This document shows positions 24,896 to 36,700 of a DNA stretch of 64,000 nt, piece by piece; within the stretch, counting starts at the first letter, position 1, and every line of letters starts with the position of its first letter. The notes below the pieces were generated by a model that worked only from the letters and a program-made list of their open reading frames with translations, ran no database searches and was not told where the DNA came from. The stretch comes from Gordionus sp. m RMFG-2023. Its lineage: Eukaryota; Nematomorpha; Gordioida; Chordodea; Parachordodidae. Location of the stretch: the NCBI RefSeq assembly GCF_954871325.1, contig NC_088775.1, positions 76,175,561 to 76,239,560 of the forward strand. Reading direction: 5' to 3'. The position numbers and the translations under genes were made by a program.

Positions 24896-25639
24896 TTTAG
24901 GAACATGGTTGCCATGTCTCCCTTATCAGTGGGAGACTCCCGCAATTTTTTAGTTTGCACGCAGACCTCTCCCTCCCGCAAATCTACCGCAATTGCAAAT
25001 CTCCCGCAAAATTTACCGCAATTTTTTTTTAGTATTTAACGTTTTTGATATATAAATAATAATTTCGAGAGACAGTAATTGATTATTTTTATATTTTTAA
25101 AATAAATTTTAAATATTTATTTGAAAAACATGTCCAGTTTGTAAATTTCTGTCTATCCTGTTTTATTTTTATCCAATAATAATCAGCATCATTTCATTTA
25201 TATAAGCCAGTACAAGGGAGTATATCAACATCGATTGCAATATAAAAATATTCTCCAAAAATAATAAATAATACGCAATTACAGTTGCGGAAATCGTATA
25301 CGAATGTAGTTCAACATTCACAGAGCTATATCATCCCAATGTTGGTCGAATCTTCATGATATTTAACGACTCCAATATAAGTGCAATAGAACAAAAATGA
25401 GCAAGGCTATCACAAGTGTTTTAGTACCTGAATCCTAGAGGTCAATTGTAGACGATTTGAAGATGGGCATCCATATGCAATTCTAACAGTTGCATCTAAT
25501 AAGGGAAATATTAAAACATTTCCCTTCATTCTTCACTATTTCAACAATAATAAGAACATTTCAATAAAACTGTTAAAACTTTTTTTCTCGGAAAGTAAAA
25601 AATCCGACGATGTAGATAAGCACATAATGGTAAATATAG

Positions 25640-25995
25640 CTAATTCAAAGTTATCAATGATTTGCATGTCAGCTTTCCACTGATAATGCCTCTGTAAATT
25701 TTGTCAAAAACCAAGTGTATTTACCGAATTGAGGCAGCACAATAATGAATTAATACCAATTGGCTGTATATGCCATATACTACATAATTCTTGCAAGAAG
25801 GCAATGAATGTACTATCTGTAGATGTCGAAATAATTGTGATGAAATGTTTTAACGAATTTAGTTCATCAACATGAATTAAAAGAGTTGATGGAGGAGTCT
25901 GACTTGGAATGGTGTGAGTTGTTGCGATATGTACCTATCAGGTGGTTATCATTAATACCTACCATCGATAGAATTTTAAAATTTTGCAGACCCTT
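25640..25995 (+). pseudogene. hAT transposase, middle part (K left arm, before LINE insertion)
   Basis: In the plus strand, QLSTDNASVNFVKN near 25.67 kb is the hAT motif around a catalytic aspartate. The open stretch 25886-25995 reads ESDLEWCELLRYVPIRWLSL and IDRILKFCRPLKKYFL, the conserved TRWLSL-type block of hAT transposases. The RTE LINE cuts the frame right after this block, and the protein continues at 28767. Stops occur upstream, so the gene was already decaying. Confidence 0.7.
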
Positions 25996-26038
25996 AAAAA
26001 AATACTTCTTAAATTTTTTTTATTTTTATTTTTTCTCT

Positions 26039-26380
26039 TTAGCTTTCACCTTTTCTGGTGGTAAGCTCCTTCAACATCTCTCTCCACTTTATGTTATTTA
26101 TACAATCTCTTTTATCTATTTTATACTTCTTTATATTGGCTCTAACTTTATAGCCCCATTGAAGTTTTGGCCTTCCTCTTTTACGTTTGCCCATCACTTC
26201 CAAACTTTCAACTTTATTTCCTATGTAGTTCATAGGCCTTCTCATTGTGTGCCCATACCACCTAAGTCTGTTTACCATTAACTTAGTCTTAATGGGCACT
26301 ACCTTTAAACTATTTAGTATTCTTGTATTGCGCACCTTATCCTTTCTTGTTACCCCAGCAATCATCCTCAGCATTCTCAT
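26039..26380 (-). pseudogene. RTE LINE: C-terminal region
   Basis: An open stretch of 113 codons with RMLRMIAGVTRKDKVRN, RLRWYGHTMRRPMNYIG and GKRKRGRPKLQWGYKV, ending about 25 bp before the A/T-rich 3' tail. This basic WYGH...GRPK block is the usual C-terminus of RTE-clade proteins. It is out of frame with the RT piece upstream. Confidence 0.85.
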
Positions 26381-26479
26381 CTCCAGTTTGTAGACTTCTC
26401 TCGTCTGATTCTTTGGTTGGCCATGTTTCCGAACTATATAGAATAGTTGGTTGTACTATGGAACTGTAAATTTTTCCCT

Positions 26480-28257
26480 TTAATTTGTGTGGATTCTTTT
26501 GTCAAATAGCACTCCAGATAAAGATCTCCACTTTAACCACCCTTGATTAATCTTACTCTTTATCTCTTTTTCTATTGTGCCGTTTGTTTGTATAGTGGAG
26601 CCCAAATATTTGCAGCTTTCAATTGCGGATATCTGCCATTCATTTATATCAATACTCTCTGTTTCATCTCCTCCTATCACCATATACTCCGTCTTTTCTC
26701 TATTTACTTTTAATCCGTGCGTTTCTAGGATATTTATCCAACTCACTAACCTTTCTTTCATTTCATCCTTGGATTCGGCAAGTATCACAATATCATCTGC
26801 AAATATCATATTCCACGGGACTGTTTGAGGTATAGACTGTGCTAATACATCTATTACTGTAATGAAGAGAAGTGGGCTGAGAGCCGACCCTTGATGAACT
26901 CCTTCGGCTATTGTGAAGCCTGCTGAAGTACCTGTTGTGCTACGGACCATTGTTGTATGTCCCATATACATATCCTGTTATTCTTATATATTTTTCGGGA
27001 ACTTTTTTGTGGCGTAGCGCCCACCAGATAAGTTTTCTTGGGATTCTATCGAAGGCCTTTTCTAGATCGAGAAAGACCATGTGTAGCTTTTTGTTCTTTT
27101 CCCTGTATTTTTCACTCATTTGCCTAATTGCATGGATAGCATCGGTTGTTGATCTTCCAGGCATAAAGCCAAACTGTGTCTCTCCTATTTCGATTATATC
27201 TCTTAATCTTTTTTCTATTATTTTTTCGTATAGTTTTAGACAGTGTGACATTAGTTTTATGCCCCTGTAATTTTGACAATTGTGTGGATCCCCTTTATTT
27301 TTGAAGATAGGAACTAGATAGCTCTGCCTCCATTTTTGGGGAACCTCTTCATTTCCAAGTATTTTATTGTACAGATTTGTGAGGAGATATATTCCATCAT
27401 CTACTAGTGCTTTAAGGCTTTCTATTGGAATATCGTCTGGACCCCTAGCTTTGTTGTTTTTCATATGCTTGAGGCATGTGATTATTTCTTGTTCTGTTAT
27501 AGGTTGTACAAGGTTTTAACAAGGGGAGTGTTCGTCGAGATGCAATATGTGGGAATTAAAGTTGAGAAGCTCCTGAAAATATTATTTTCATCTATTCATT
27601 ATTTCTTTTTCCTTTATTATCAATTTCCCATCTTTATTTTTGATTACTTTCTGAGCTCCGTTTATATCCCTAGAGTTCTTTTCTCGCTGTTTGACTAATC
27701 TGTATATTTTATTTTGCCCTTCTTTGGTATGTAGATCTTCGTACATGTCATCGTATGCCATAGATTTGGCCCTAGCCACCGCCTTTGTAGCTAATCTCTT
27801 GGATTTTTTGTATATCTGCATTTTTGGATTTGTACCATATTTTATAAAGGGCTTTTTTCTCCTGTATAGTGGTTTGTACCTCTTGATTCCACCACCATAG
27901 TTCTTTGTGTGATTTGTTGCCTCCTCTTGTCAAGCCTAGCGTCGATTTTGCAGTGTCTATTAATCTGGATGAAAGGTCTGTCCAGATTTTTTCACTGACT
28001 TGTGAGCAATTTATTGTTTCAATGTTTGCATTGATTGCAAAGGCATCTGTCATTGTTTTTAATTTGCCCCATTTGATGCATGGTTCCAGTTTTTTCTTAT
28101 TTTGAGTGGATTTATTTGAGATTTGTAAATCCATGATTAGTAGCTTGTGTTGCACGGCGATATCTTCTCCTGGGATGACTTTGCAGTCTATTACATCTTT
28201 TAATCTTCTGCGAGCGATTAGCATGTAATCTCTGTGTTTTCCTTGTACCACTTTCAT
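26480..28257 (-). pseudogene. RTE LINE: linker and reverse transcriptase
   Basis: Four overlapping open stretches (27772-28257, 27588-27821, 26940-27464, 26480-26971) in shifted frames. RT motifs in order are NKARGPDDIPIESL, SYLVPIFKNKGD with NYRGIKLMSHCLKLYEK, ETQFGFMPGRSTTDAIHAIR, MVFLDLEKAFDRIPRKLIWW, EGVHQGSALSPLLF, FADDIVILAESKDEM (catalytic Y/F-A-D-D intact) and GLKVNREKTEYM. The catalytic motifs are well kept but several frameshifts break the frame, so it is dead though fairly young. Confidence 0.88.
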
Positions 28258-28745
28258 ATGTTATTAGATGACTCTCTTTTTTCCTATAGTAGGTGTTGGT
28301 TAAGGCAAGGTCGAAGGCTTGCGCAAATTTCGGTACATGCTCTCCTTCATCATTTCTTTCTCCATATCCAAAACCACCATGATGCCTTTTGTAGCTATCT
28401 CTTGCTTTCCCCACATGCGCATTTAAGTCACCACCAATGATGACTGGATCATCCTTAGGGATTTCCATTACAGCTTCATCAAGGATAGCTCTAAAGTCAT
28501 CTTTCTCTTCTTCCTTGCAAACCGTTTGAGGAGCATATACTGAAAGGATGTGTAGTATTGATTGACCAATGCAGAGTTTTATCTTCATTAGTCTATCAGA
28601 GATCCTGTTGACTTCTACAACTGAGGAGGTTAGATCTTGACTGAGGATGATGCCGACACCGTTCCTATTGCTAACAAGTCCATTATAGTACAATTTATGC
28701 CCATCTCCAATCATCAAAGTCTTCTGTCCTTTCCATTTCGTCTCA
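28112..28745 (-). pseudogene. RTE LINE: AP endonuclease domain
   Basis: Recognisable endonuclease blocks in order: GVGIILSQDLTSSVVEV, ILSVYAPQTV, DPVIIGGDLNAHVG (the G-D-x-N catalytic block), GYGERNDEG and ALTNTYYRKKESHLITY (the S-H-x-x-T-Y block). The catalytic histidine end of the domain continues in another frame at about 28257 (GKHRDYMLIARRRLKDV), so at least one frameshift separates them. The start is truncated relative to a full RTE endonuclease. Confidence 0.85.
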
Positions 28746-28766
28746 AAAAAAAAATACTTCTTAAAT

Positions 28767-29590
28767 AAAGATTTTAAAAGCTGTCCAAAATTTTGAAAAA
28801 TTTTTTCGAGTATGAAATGGCAGAAGCATATTTGGGATTAGTTTCACATGTAGGAAATCTATTTCATGAAGTTAATATTCAGTTGCAATCAGAATATTTT
28901 TTATTAATAAAGATTCACAAAATTATGTTACAGCTCTGTTCATCTCTACATTTAAAAATTGATAATAAATTTTATGGTGCTGTTGCTAAAAATATTATAT
29001 TAAAATGTTCAAATAAATAATACTCTAATTAATACATTTTTAAATGAAGAGGATATTTTAATTAAGATTCTAGAATATTTACAATAAAAATTTAATAACT
29101 CTATTTACAAATGTATAAATATTATGACCTTGGAACAGAAACCATCAATTGATGGTTTTTGTAATTTAATAAATATATTAAAAATACCGAAAGACATTGA
29201 TGTCTTGTTTGAGGAGATTGTAATTCTCTTGATTTTTTAGATTCACCAGAATACTTAAAGTTAGATGGTCTAAAAGCAGAGGAGAATGGGTAGAATTTTT
29301 TTGTAATAACAATAAATCCCTATATTTGAGAAAAAATATGTGAGTATGTCTTCTCCTTACCTCATTCTAATGCCTCATCCTAGCGTATTTTTAGCCTGAT
29401 GAGGACTGCCTGGAAAAAGGAGAGAAATCGAATTGCTTTAACACCATTAGAGGCCGAGTTAATGATTAAACAAATTTATAATATGTCATGCCTGGAATTT
29501 TATAAATATCTCAATAACAACGGTAAACGTTTAGTTCCATTATTTAAATCTCAAATAAAATATTTTCCATATTTTTTTTATATTTCATAA
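28767..29590 (+). pseudogene. hAT transposase, C-terminal part (K left arm, after LINE insertion)
   Basis: It resumes the frame cut by the LINE. The stretch 28793-29020 reads FFEYEMAEAYLGLVSHVGNL (transposase C-terminal helical region). A second, 29399-29590, reads MRTAWKKERNRIALTPLEAE and YNMSCLEFYKYLNNN, the end of the dimerisation domain in this hAT group (usually ...FSLM...W-x-x-ERN-R...M-S-C-x-E-F). Stops lie between the two. It belongs with 25640-25995. Confidence 0.7.
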
Positions 29591-29639
29591 AATCTTATTT
29601 GAACATTCGCATAAAATAAATATATTTTTTACATTGTAT

Positions 29640-30997
29640 ATCAAAAATAGAGAGCATTACAATCTCCTTAAACAAGACATCAATGTCTATCGGTATTTTT
29701 AAAATATTTGAACATTTTAATATAGTTTTAGCAATGGCGTCATAAAATTTATTGTCAATTTTTAACTGTAAAGAAACACATCTGCAGCATAATTTTATGA
29801 GTTATTTGTTAAGATTCTTCCGATTGCAACTGCACATTAACAGCATGTAGTAGATTTACTACATGTGAAATCATTCCTAAATATACCTCTACCATTCATT
29901 ATTGGGAAAAATTTTCAAAATGTTAGGATAGCTTTTATAATATATATTTAAGAAATATTTTTTTAAAGGTTAAGCGGGTATTAAGAACAAATCGCAACCA
30001 ACATCGTACTGATTTAATTCTATAAATACACTCTGGTTTTTTCCAAATTCACTGAGGCATTATTAGATAAGAAAGCCGAGTCTGCTATATTTACCATTAT
30101 ATGGTTAGCTATGTCTTTGAATTCACTATTTGAGGGAAAAAATTTAATAGTTTAATTCAAACGTCCTTAATTTTGTTGAAATAGCGGAGGATCAGGATTA
30201 GATGCAGATGCATATGTTAGAATTGCATATGTATGCCCATCTTTCAAATCGTCAAGAATTGACCTCCTGGATTCAGGTTCTAAAATGATGATATCCTTGC
30301 TCATTTGTTCTACAAGTAAAGTTTTCATTTTTCTTGGAGTCGTTAAATATTATGGAGAAAGATTCTACCATTGTAATGATAAGTAGCTCTGTGAATGTTG
30401 TATTACAAGATAAGTGATTACAATTGCCGCAACTGTAGTTGCATCTGTATTATTTCTTATTTATGGAGAATATTTTTGTTTTGCAATGAATGTAGATGCA
30501 CTCCACTGCATTGATTATAATAATGTGATTGAACTATAATAAATAAAATAATTATCATTGTAATGAGTACAATATTATCTTATTATGTATTTAAACTTGA
30601 TACGTGATAATTAAGAGCCTATTCCTATATTGTGCACACACACGGTAAATTTCCAATTGCGGTCTTGCAGGATATTCGCATAAAATAAAAATTAAAATCA
30701 TTTGTTTTTTTTATAAAATTTTATCTTTACATTCATTTATATTTAAAAAGGATCATTGGTTTTTTTTATAAATTAATATATATTAATAAATCAAGATGTT
30801 ATTTTATTTTGAAAAATATTTACCGACTTAGCATTTATATAAACTAATTATAAAAAAATAATAGGCGGATAATTAAGTCAATTGGCTTGCAAAAAATTTT
30901 TTTTTTAGCAATTTTTATATTTCTATCGCAATTTTCATATTTCTCCCGCAAAATACAAAATTTCTCCCGATTTGAAAATTTTGACCTGGCAACCCTG
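29640..30997 (-). mobile_element. Inverted second 5' arm of K
   Basis: On the minus strand this repeats, with divergence, the left arm of K. Shared phrases include caacattcacagagcta, atttaacgactccaa, gacgatttgaa-gatgggcat and aaataccg-aagacattgatg. The outer end is the same terminus as the left end. It lacks the C-terminal transposase part and the LINE, so it represents a shorter or older copy joined head-outwards. Confidence 0.7.
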
Positions 30998-31005
30998 TTT
31001 AGGAA

Positions 31006-31345
31006 GGTAGCTCTCTTCCTGTTTGACGCCTGATCAAAAAGTTTTTAGTCTCCAGGCGTTTACTGAGTTTAAGTATAAAATTAATTTTCAATTGGTTTAT
31101 ACTTGGTCTAGTTAAATTTTTGCAAATTTTGTTGTAAAACCCCCATATTTTTTCTATAGTTATATTAGGTATAAGCATCCTGTGATCATATTTGTTGATG
31201 CCTTAACGCATCAAACCCCGATGAATATTAGAGATGAAGAAATAAATGTGGGATTTCTGGCGAGCTCTCAAGAAAGTGTAGGAGTTTATTTCATGGTGGA
31301 TAAAAAAAGGTATTATCAATTCTTGTTTCTGTAGAAATTTCTTAC
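31006..31345 (-). pseudogene. LINE L, region between endonuclease and RT
   Basis: On the minus strand this contains a fairly open stretch with RPSINQLKINFILKLSKRLE and related hydrophilic sequence, in the position of the linker that joins the endonuclease to the RT in LINEs. It is bounded by B2 on the right and K on the left. The assignment rests mostly on continuity. Confidence 0.5.
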
Positions 31346-31620
31346 TATCCTCGCATTAGCGTATGCAGCGGGAGGAATGGGGCAAACCCCCTTTGTTAGA
31401 TTTTTATTATGAAGATGTTAAAGTATCTTATGATGCCTTACTAGCTGAATAATTATGTTTATAAGATTAACAATGGTTGATATAGTCCCAAAAAATGCTA
31501 TGGATGCTCTGCATTATTTCAAACACATTTTAGATTAAATTCCCAATGTATTAAAAGGGTTTATAAACTCTTCCCATTAGTAAACTAATGAGAGAACATT
31601 CTCTTTTTTAAGAAAAACAA

Positions 31621-31940
31621 CAGAGGCCTGCAGAAGTACCATTTGTAGAGCACGGCCCGGATTTTTTTAAAAGATTTTCAGGCCCGGCCGGGCTTTTTTT
31701 AAAAATTTTCAGGCCCGGCCCGGCTTTTTTAAAAATAAATTATATTTATTTTTGATTTTTATAGCTAATAATAACGATTTCAAATATAGGCTGTTTTAAA
31801 AAATACAGCCCGGATTGGGTGTTTTTTTAAAATAATTCTGGCCCGGCTTGGATGTTTTTTTAAAAAAATTTCGGGCCCAGCCCGGATATTTAAAAAATTA
31901 AAATACTGTCCAGCCCGGGGGCCGGGCCTGCAGGTCTCTG
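31621..31940. mobile_element. F-family MITE, copy F3, nested in B2
   Basis: A 320-bp element with inverted ends cagaggcctgcag and ctgcaggtctctg. The flanking 8-mers aaaaacaa and aaaaaata match at 6 of 8 positions. The interior alternates GGCCCGGCCCGG words with T/A runs, like F1 and F2. It has no coding capacity. Confidence 0.7.
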
Positions 31941-31969
31941 AAAAAATACCAAGAAGTACAACATCTGAA

Positions 31970-32083
31970 AGTAGATGGAAAGGTTTGGATCTTTTGAATA
32001 TTCATAGGCATTTGACGACAAGCAAGGATGATATAATTGAAAAATTAGCTCAATCACAACGAAGATTGGATTTTACATTGTAA
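31970..32083 (+). pseudogene. hAT transposase extreme C-terminus (B2)
   Basis: A short open stretch reading SRWKGLDLLNIHRHLTTSKD and then KLAQSQRRLDFTL. It matches the G-L-A-L-L-N-I-H-R-D-I ... R-x-L-D-F end of ZMYM1/THAP12-like hAT transposases. The preceding LFPL...S-L-F block near 31570-31610 is decayed and is separated from this end by the F3 insertion. Confidence 0.65.
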
Positions 32084-32321
32084 ATATATAACATACAAAA
32101 TGCAATTATTCCTAAGAAATTTTTTGTGTAAAGGCTCAAAAAAATCAAATTTCTATTTTGGGTCATTTAAGTGATTCTTTACATATGATTTTTTTATAAT
32201 TCACATAAATTTAAAATTGTGTATTAGAAATAGTTATTAGTCCTAATAAATTTACTTAAAAATTTTATTACCCCCCCCCCCCCCCTTTCACCAAATTCCT
32301 GCGTACGCGCCTGTATCTTCG

Positions 32322-32760
32322 CCATTAGTTTGTTGTAGCATAGCATACCCAGTGACATTGCTACTAACATATTCGGCTTCTTTACCCATTTAGATCACCT
32401 AAAATTATTATATATCTACATGGTAGGGAGTGAATAATGTTAATTATTATATCAATAAAGCCCAATCTTTAATTTCTATTAGGTGGGGGTGTATTTAAAT
32501 AGAGAAGATATCTTTAATGGGTGCGAATTTGGTGATGAAATTTTGTATTTGTTTATTTATTAGAAATGCAATCTCGCACCAGCTGTTGGAAGTGGTATCC
32601 GTTAGCAGTGTAATTTCCTGGACAGTGGGTTCCTTGAATACCTATAATGTCTACTTTCTTCGTTTCTAACATCATTAACAGGACCGCTAATAAAAATAAG
32701 TAAGAATAAATTATATGTGGCGCCATACATATAAAACAAAAAACATAAATTGCATTTTTG
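32322..32760 (-). pseudogene. LINE L, AP endonuclease N-terminal part
   Basis: Minus-strand segments read KKVDIIGIQGTHCPGNY (the I-x-x-x-Q-E-T-H block, with E changed to G) near 32.65 kb and YIIILGDLNG (the G-D-x-N block) near 32.41 kb. They identify the endonuclease of an APE-type LINE. The 5' limit is not visible. Together with the RT pieces to the left, the element would have been several kb long before the insertions. Confidence 0.65.
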
Positions 32761-33735
32761 TTTATTTCTATATTTTAATATATGAAATATTTTATTTGTA
32801 AAAAGATGCTTAGGGAAGGCAGGGGTTATATTGTCCATAAAAAATTTAAGTGCTAAAATAGATTAACAAATTCTATAAGGTAGGAATTAATATTTAAGAA
32901 AAAAGTATTTTAGATTGTTAATATAAAAATGAAAATTTAAGAAATATGAAAAACACTCATTATTATTATTATTATAAAATTATATAGTCAAAAATATTTT
33001 TCATATTTTTATAGTCACCAAATATAGAGAAACAAAGTTTATTTTTCAATATATAAAAATTTTTACTTCTGCTTTATTTAAAGTAATAGTGAGTTCACCA
33101 CCAACAAGTAGTGGTGATAAATAGCTCCATTTTTAAAAGGTTTTGAGCCAGCTCTAAATATGCGAAACCGAATTTTTAAGCGAAAACTATCATCTTAACC
33201 TCGATCGAGATTTAAACTTAGAGGGTAGCTTAATCTTGAAAAAAAATATACTCTTGCCTCAAAGTGTAGCGAATTCTTTCAATAGTTAAGATTTAGCCGA
33301 TTTAACAAAAAAGCAAGAAATAGTCCTTTTTTACAAAATTTTACAATGTTTAAATAAGAATTTGAAATTTTATCAGGTGTCCTTTTGTCAATTTGATTGA
33401 TATTTAAAAAAGATAAATCATTATGATCATTTCGATAATATTAAAATATTATGCAGGCAGCGTTTACAGGACAGAAAATTTATTAAAAACAAAAAAAGAG
33501 TAGGGCTAAGGATTAGAGATGGGTTAGGGTTACTTCCTATTATAAAAAATAGGCGGATGTTTTAATAAAATTAGGGGGTTTTTAGCAAATTTCTATGTAT
33601 ATGTTATTTAAATTAGCCTGGTCTGCGAGCCAGGCAAAAATATTATTGCGCTGGAGAAATTGTGCAAAATACAACTCGTTATAAAATATATTTTATAGGA
33701 CGGGTAAAAATAATTATGTTCGGAAACTTTGATAG
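32761..33735. other. No recognisable gene
   Basis: AT-rich sequence between LINE L and hAT A2. Nothing coding or repeated could be assigned. Confidence 0.5.
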
Positions 33736-33743
33736 AAAATTTC

Positions 33744-36700
33744 TAGTGATGTTAAAAGTTACTTTTGAAACATAACTAGTTACATTTTTACAAAAGTAAC
33801 TAGTTATTAGTTACAGTTATTTTCAAAAGTAACTAGTTACTTACTTTATACATCATTCATATGCGCATTATTTATTTATTGACATTTATTTAATATAAAA
33901 AAAAACAAAGTATAATCAGTTATTAAATAATATACAATTTATTTATATAAAAAATATCGCAAAATTGAATATTTACATCGAATACAAAAATATATATTTG
34001 CATTGAAAAAAAAACATTTATTTTTCATAAAAATTAGAATCTAATAAATGTTTATTTGCTTTTAACAACAAATTAATTTCAAAGTTATTATCTAGAAGAC
34101 GTGCTCGTTTATCTCCAAATATGAGCTTACCTAGACTGAACAAGCGCTCTACGGGAGCACTTGATGTTAGAACAACATTATATTTAATAAAGAGTAATTT
34201 TAACTTTGGAAAATCGTTAAAGAAAACGTGTTGTTATTAGATTTGATAAAGTTTTCTATAAGTTCATTATCCAGAATATTTTGGCGCTTTAGGTCAAAAA
34301 ATCCAACTACATCAAGTGATGTTGGTTTTGAGCATGATTCATTCGTCTGGGATTCACTCTGAGGTATTAAGGTATTTATTAAATTTAAAATTTCCTCCTT
34401 TTTTGCTTTATTCCTTTCTTGCCTAATCCAAGGCCAGTCAGTTTTAAATAAAGGGTGAAGAATTGAAGCAATGATGTTGTCATTATCATAAAGATTATTA
34501 AACCTATAACATGATATTATTAATTTATAAATAATTATTTGATTTAAGTTACCTTTTTTCAATACTAGCTAATATAGTATCCTTTAGAGGTTGACAATAT
34601 TTTAATACCTGCACATCTGCCATACATATAATTATTTGTGTTATTGTTGGGGTATAATAACCCAGATACATGTACTTTTCACCTTCAAGAATATCAATGG
34701 CTTTGGACACTGGTCGCATAATCTAATTTTTAAATTGTAAATTTTTATAAGACTTTAATTTAAATTTACACTACAATATTCTTTTATAAAATCACGATCA
34801 TCTGATGTGAATCTACACAATTTTAATTCATCACATAATGAATCAAATTCCACAGGCACTTGATTTAAGAACGATAATATTTTGGCCAGGGATTTATAAA
34901 AGGAACCCCACCTTGTTATAACGGGATATGGGAGTTGAGAATGTAATTTTTTTAAAATAAGTTCGGCAGATGGCCCAGATTTATTTTGGAGGTTCCACAA
35001 ACGTTGGCATTTAGATATAGCTAAGTTATAAACTTTCCTATACCCCTCATTGTTTAAAAGTAACTTGTTGGCATCTTGTGTTGCCACTAAGTTTAATGTA
35101 TGGCAAGAACATCTTCGATGCTTGGGAAGGTAGTCGAAGTCATTAATATCATAACTGGAGAGCCCAGAAGAAGACATTATATCTTCTATTGAGATATATT
35201 CAATATCAGAAACAGAATCTTCCTCCATTATAATAGATGGGCAGCTAAATACTCTAAGAGAAATAATTTATAAAGTAAAATAGTTAGGCATACCTAAACG
35301 CCTTTGAAAAGTTGCTAGCATTATCCGTTATTGTGCAGATATTTTTATTTTGGATATGGAACTCCTTAAAAACAGCAGTTAAAGCTTTGCTGATCACATC
35401 ATATGTATGCCTACCTTGTAGTCTTTGGCAGGCTAGAATAGCTGAACGCCTTTCCAATTTCTCCACATCAATCCAATGCACTGTTATACCAATATAGGAG
35501 CTATTATTAATATAACAAAAGATAACCAAATGTATTGTGCACTTTAGTAAAAAATAATATTTACCGATTAAATGCTGTCCAGCAGTCAGCTGTTGTACAA
35601 ACATAATTAGGCTCTAACAATTTTTCTATTAGAATATCTTTCATTTGAACAAAATATTTTGATATTCTTGAGGTTAAGGTTTGTCTGCATATAATCTTCA
35701 TATTAGGTTGCAGGGTGTTTAACAGCTTAACAAAATCTTCATCATCACAGGTTGTATATGGGTGATTTCCATTTATTATATATTTAATAATTTGTGAATC
35801 AAATTTATCTTTGCTGATACCTTTAAAATTTGATTTTCCACCAAAGTCAAGTTTAGTTTGTTTTAACTTACTTGATGTGGCTGAATTGTTTTTTTTATTA
35901 TCTATGGTTTGTTTTATATTTACGGATTGGTTAGGATGCTTTCTCTATAGATATATGTTTTATATATATAAATATATAATTAATATTAATTATTGTTATA
36001 AAGTTAATTCATTTAATTATTCTATATTAATACAATTTATATAAACTTACAGAGATATGTTTCCATAAATTAGCTGTGGATGACTTAGATGCTGCAATAT
36101 ACTTTTTATATGGTAGGCATAAGAGGCATTTGACAATAATATTAGTATTATTACCAGCCTTGTGGTATTCAAAATATTTTTCAAAACTTGGCCAAGGAAG
36201 GTCATTTTTTTTTGCAATTATTGTAGGAGAAAGTATAATTTCTTCATCTGACTCAGAATCCATATCCATATTGTATTCTGTTTCTTCCATCTAGGAGATA
36301 AATATAAATAGCACTATCTAAATTAGGAATAGAATAATCAATTAGAGTGAAACATACAGTTCTAAAATGTGTCTATTTTATATATAATTTGGATATAAAT
36401 AAAATTCAGGCTAGACCAAAAAATAAATTTCAGAAAGCAATCATTTTTTTAAATTTGAGTCATGTTCTTATGCTTTTGTTAGACATGGTTCTTGTAAGTA
36501 ATGATTAATAATTTAATATTAAATTCTAAAATAATCTGTCTTTGTTTTTCCTTATACTAAAAAATTTTTTTTATTACGTATGATATGAAGTTCCAATGCT
36601 TGTTACTTGACGGAAAAAAATATATTGTGCTACATTTGTAAATAAATATAATATTAAAATTTATTAAATTACTTGAATTTCCTTACAAAATTATGAAGCC

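Larger units (their letters stand above)
26015..28747 (-). mobile_element. RTE-type LINE, 5'-truncated, nested in K
   Basis: About 2.7 kb on the minus strand, flanked by a 19-bp duplication aaaaaaatacttcttaaat at 25996-26014 and 28748-28766, typical of LINE insertion. The 3' end is at the left with a T-rich (antisense A-rich) tail. The copy starts inside the endonuclease at ETKWKGQKTLMIGDG, so the first few dozen residues and the 5' UTR are missing. Domain order is endonuclease, linker, RT, and a C-terminal region with RWYGHTMRRP and GKRKRGRPKLQW, typical of RTE elements (craniofacial-development-protein-2-like annotations). Confidence 0.92.
24904..30997 (+). mobile_element. Compound inverted hAT element K, containing an RTE LINE
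   Basis: Both outer ends are the same hAT terminus in opposite orientation (catggttgccatgtctccc at left; gacctggcaaccctg at right). They are flanked by a perfect 8-bp duplication tttaggaa at 24896-24903 and 30998-31005. CTCCCGCAA / TACCGCAA motifs repeat inside both ends. The left arm holds the transposase sequence on the plus strand. From about 29640 the sequence is a second, inverted 5' half of the same element. Net of the LINE it is about 3.3 kb. Confidence 0.8.
31354..32313 (+). mobile_element. B-type hAT element B2, nested in LINE L, containing F3
   Basis: A 960-bp element with ends cattagcgtatgcagcggga and attcctgcgtacgcgcctg. The flanking 8-mers tatcctcg (31346-31353) and tatcttcg (32314-32321) differ at one position. 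A C tract lies at about 32271-32285, just inside the right end. It keeps a short transposase C-terminus on the plus strand. The F3 MITE is inserted into it. Confidence 0.82.

Noticed and set aside
26577-28440. Plus-strand open frames rich in Ser/Phe/Leu
   Set aside because: Antisense shadows of the RTE LINE coding frames.
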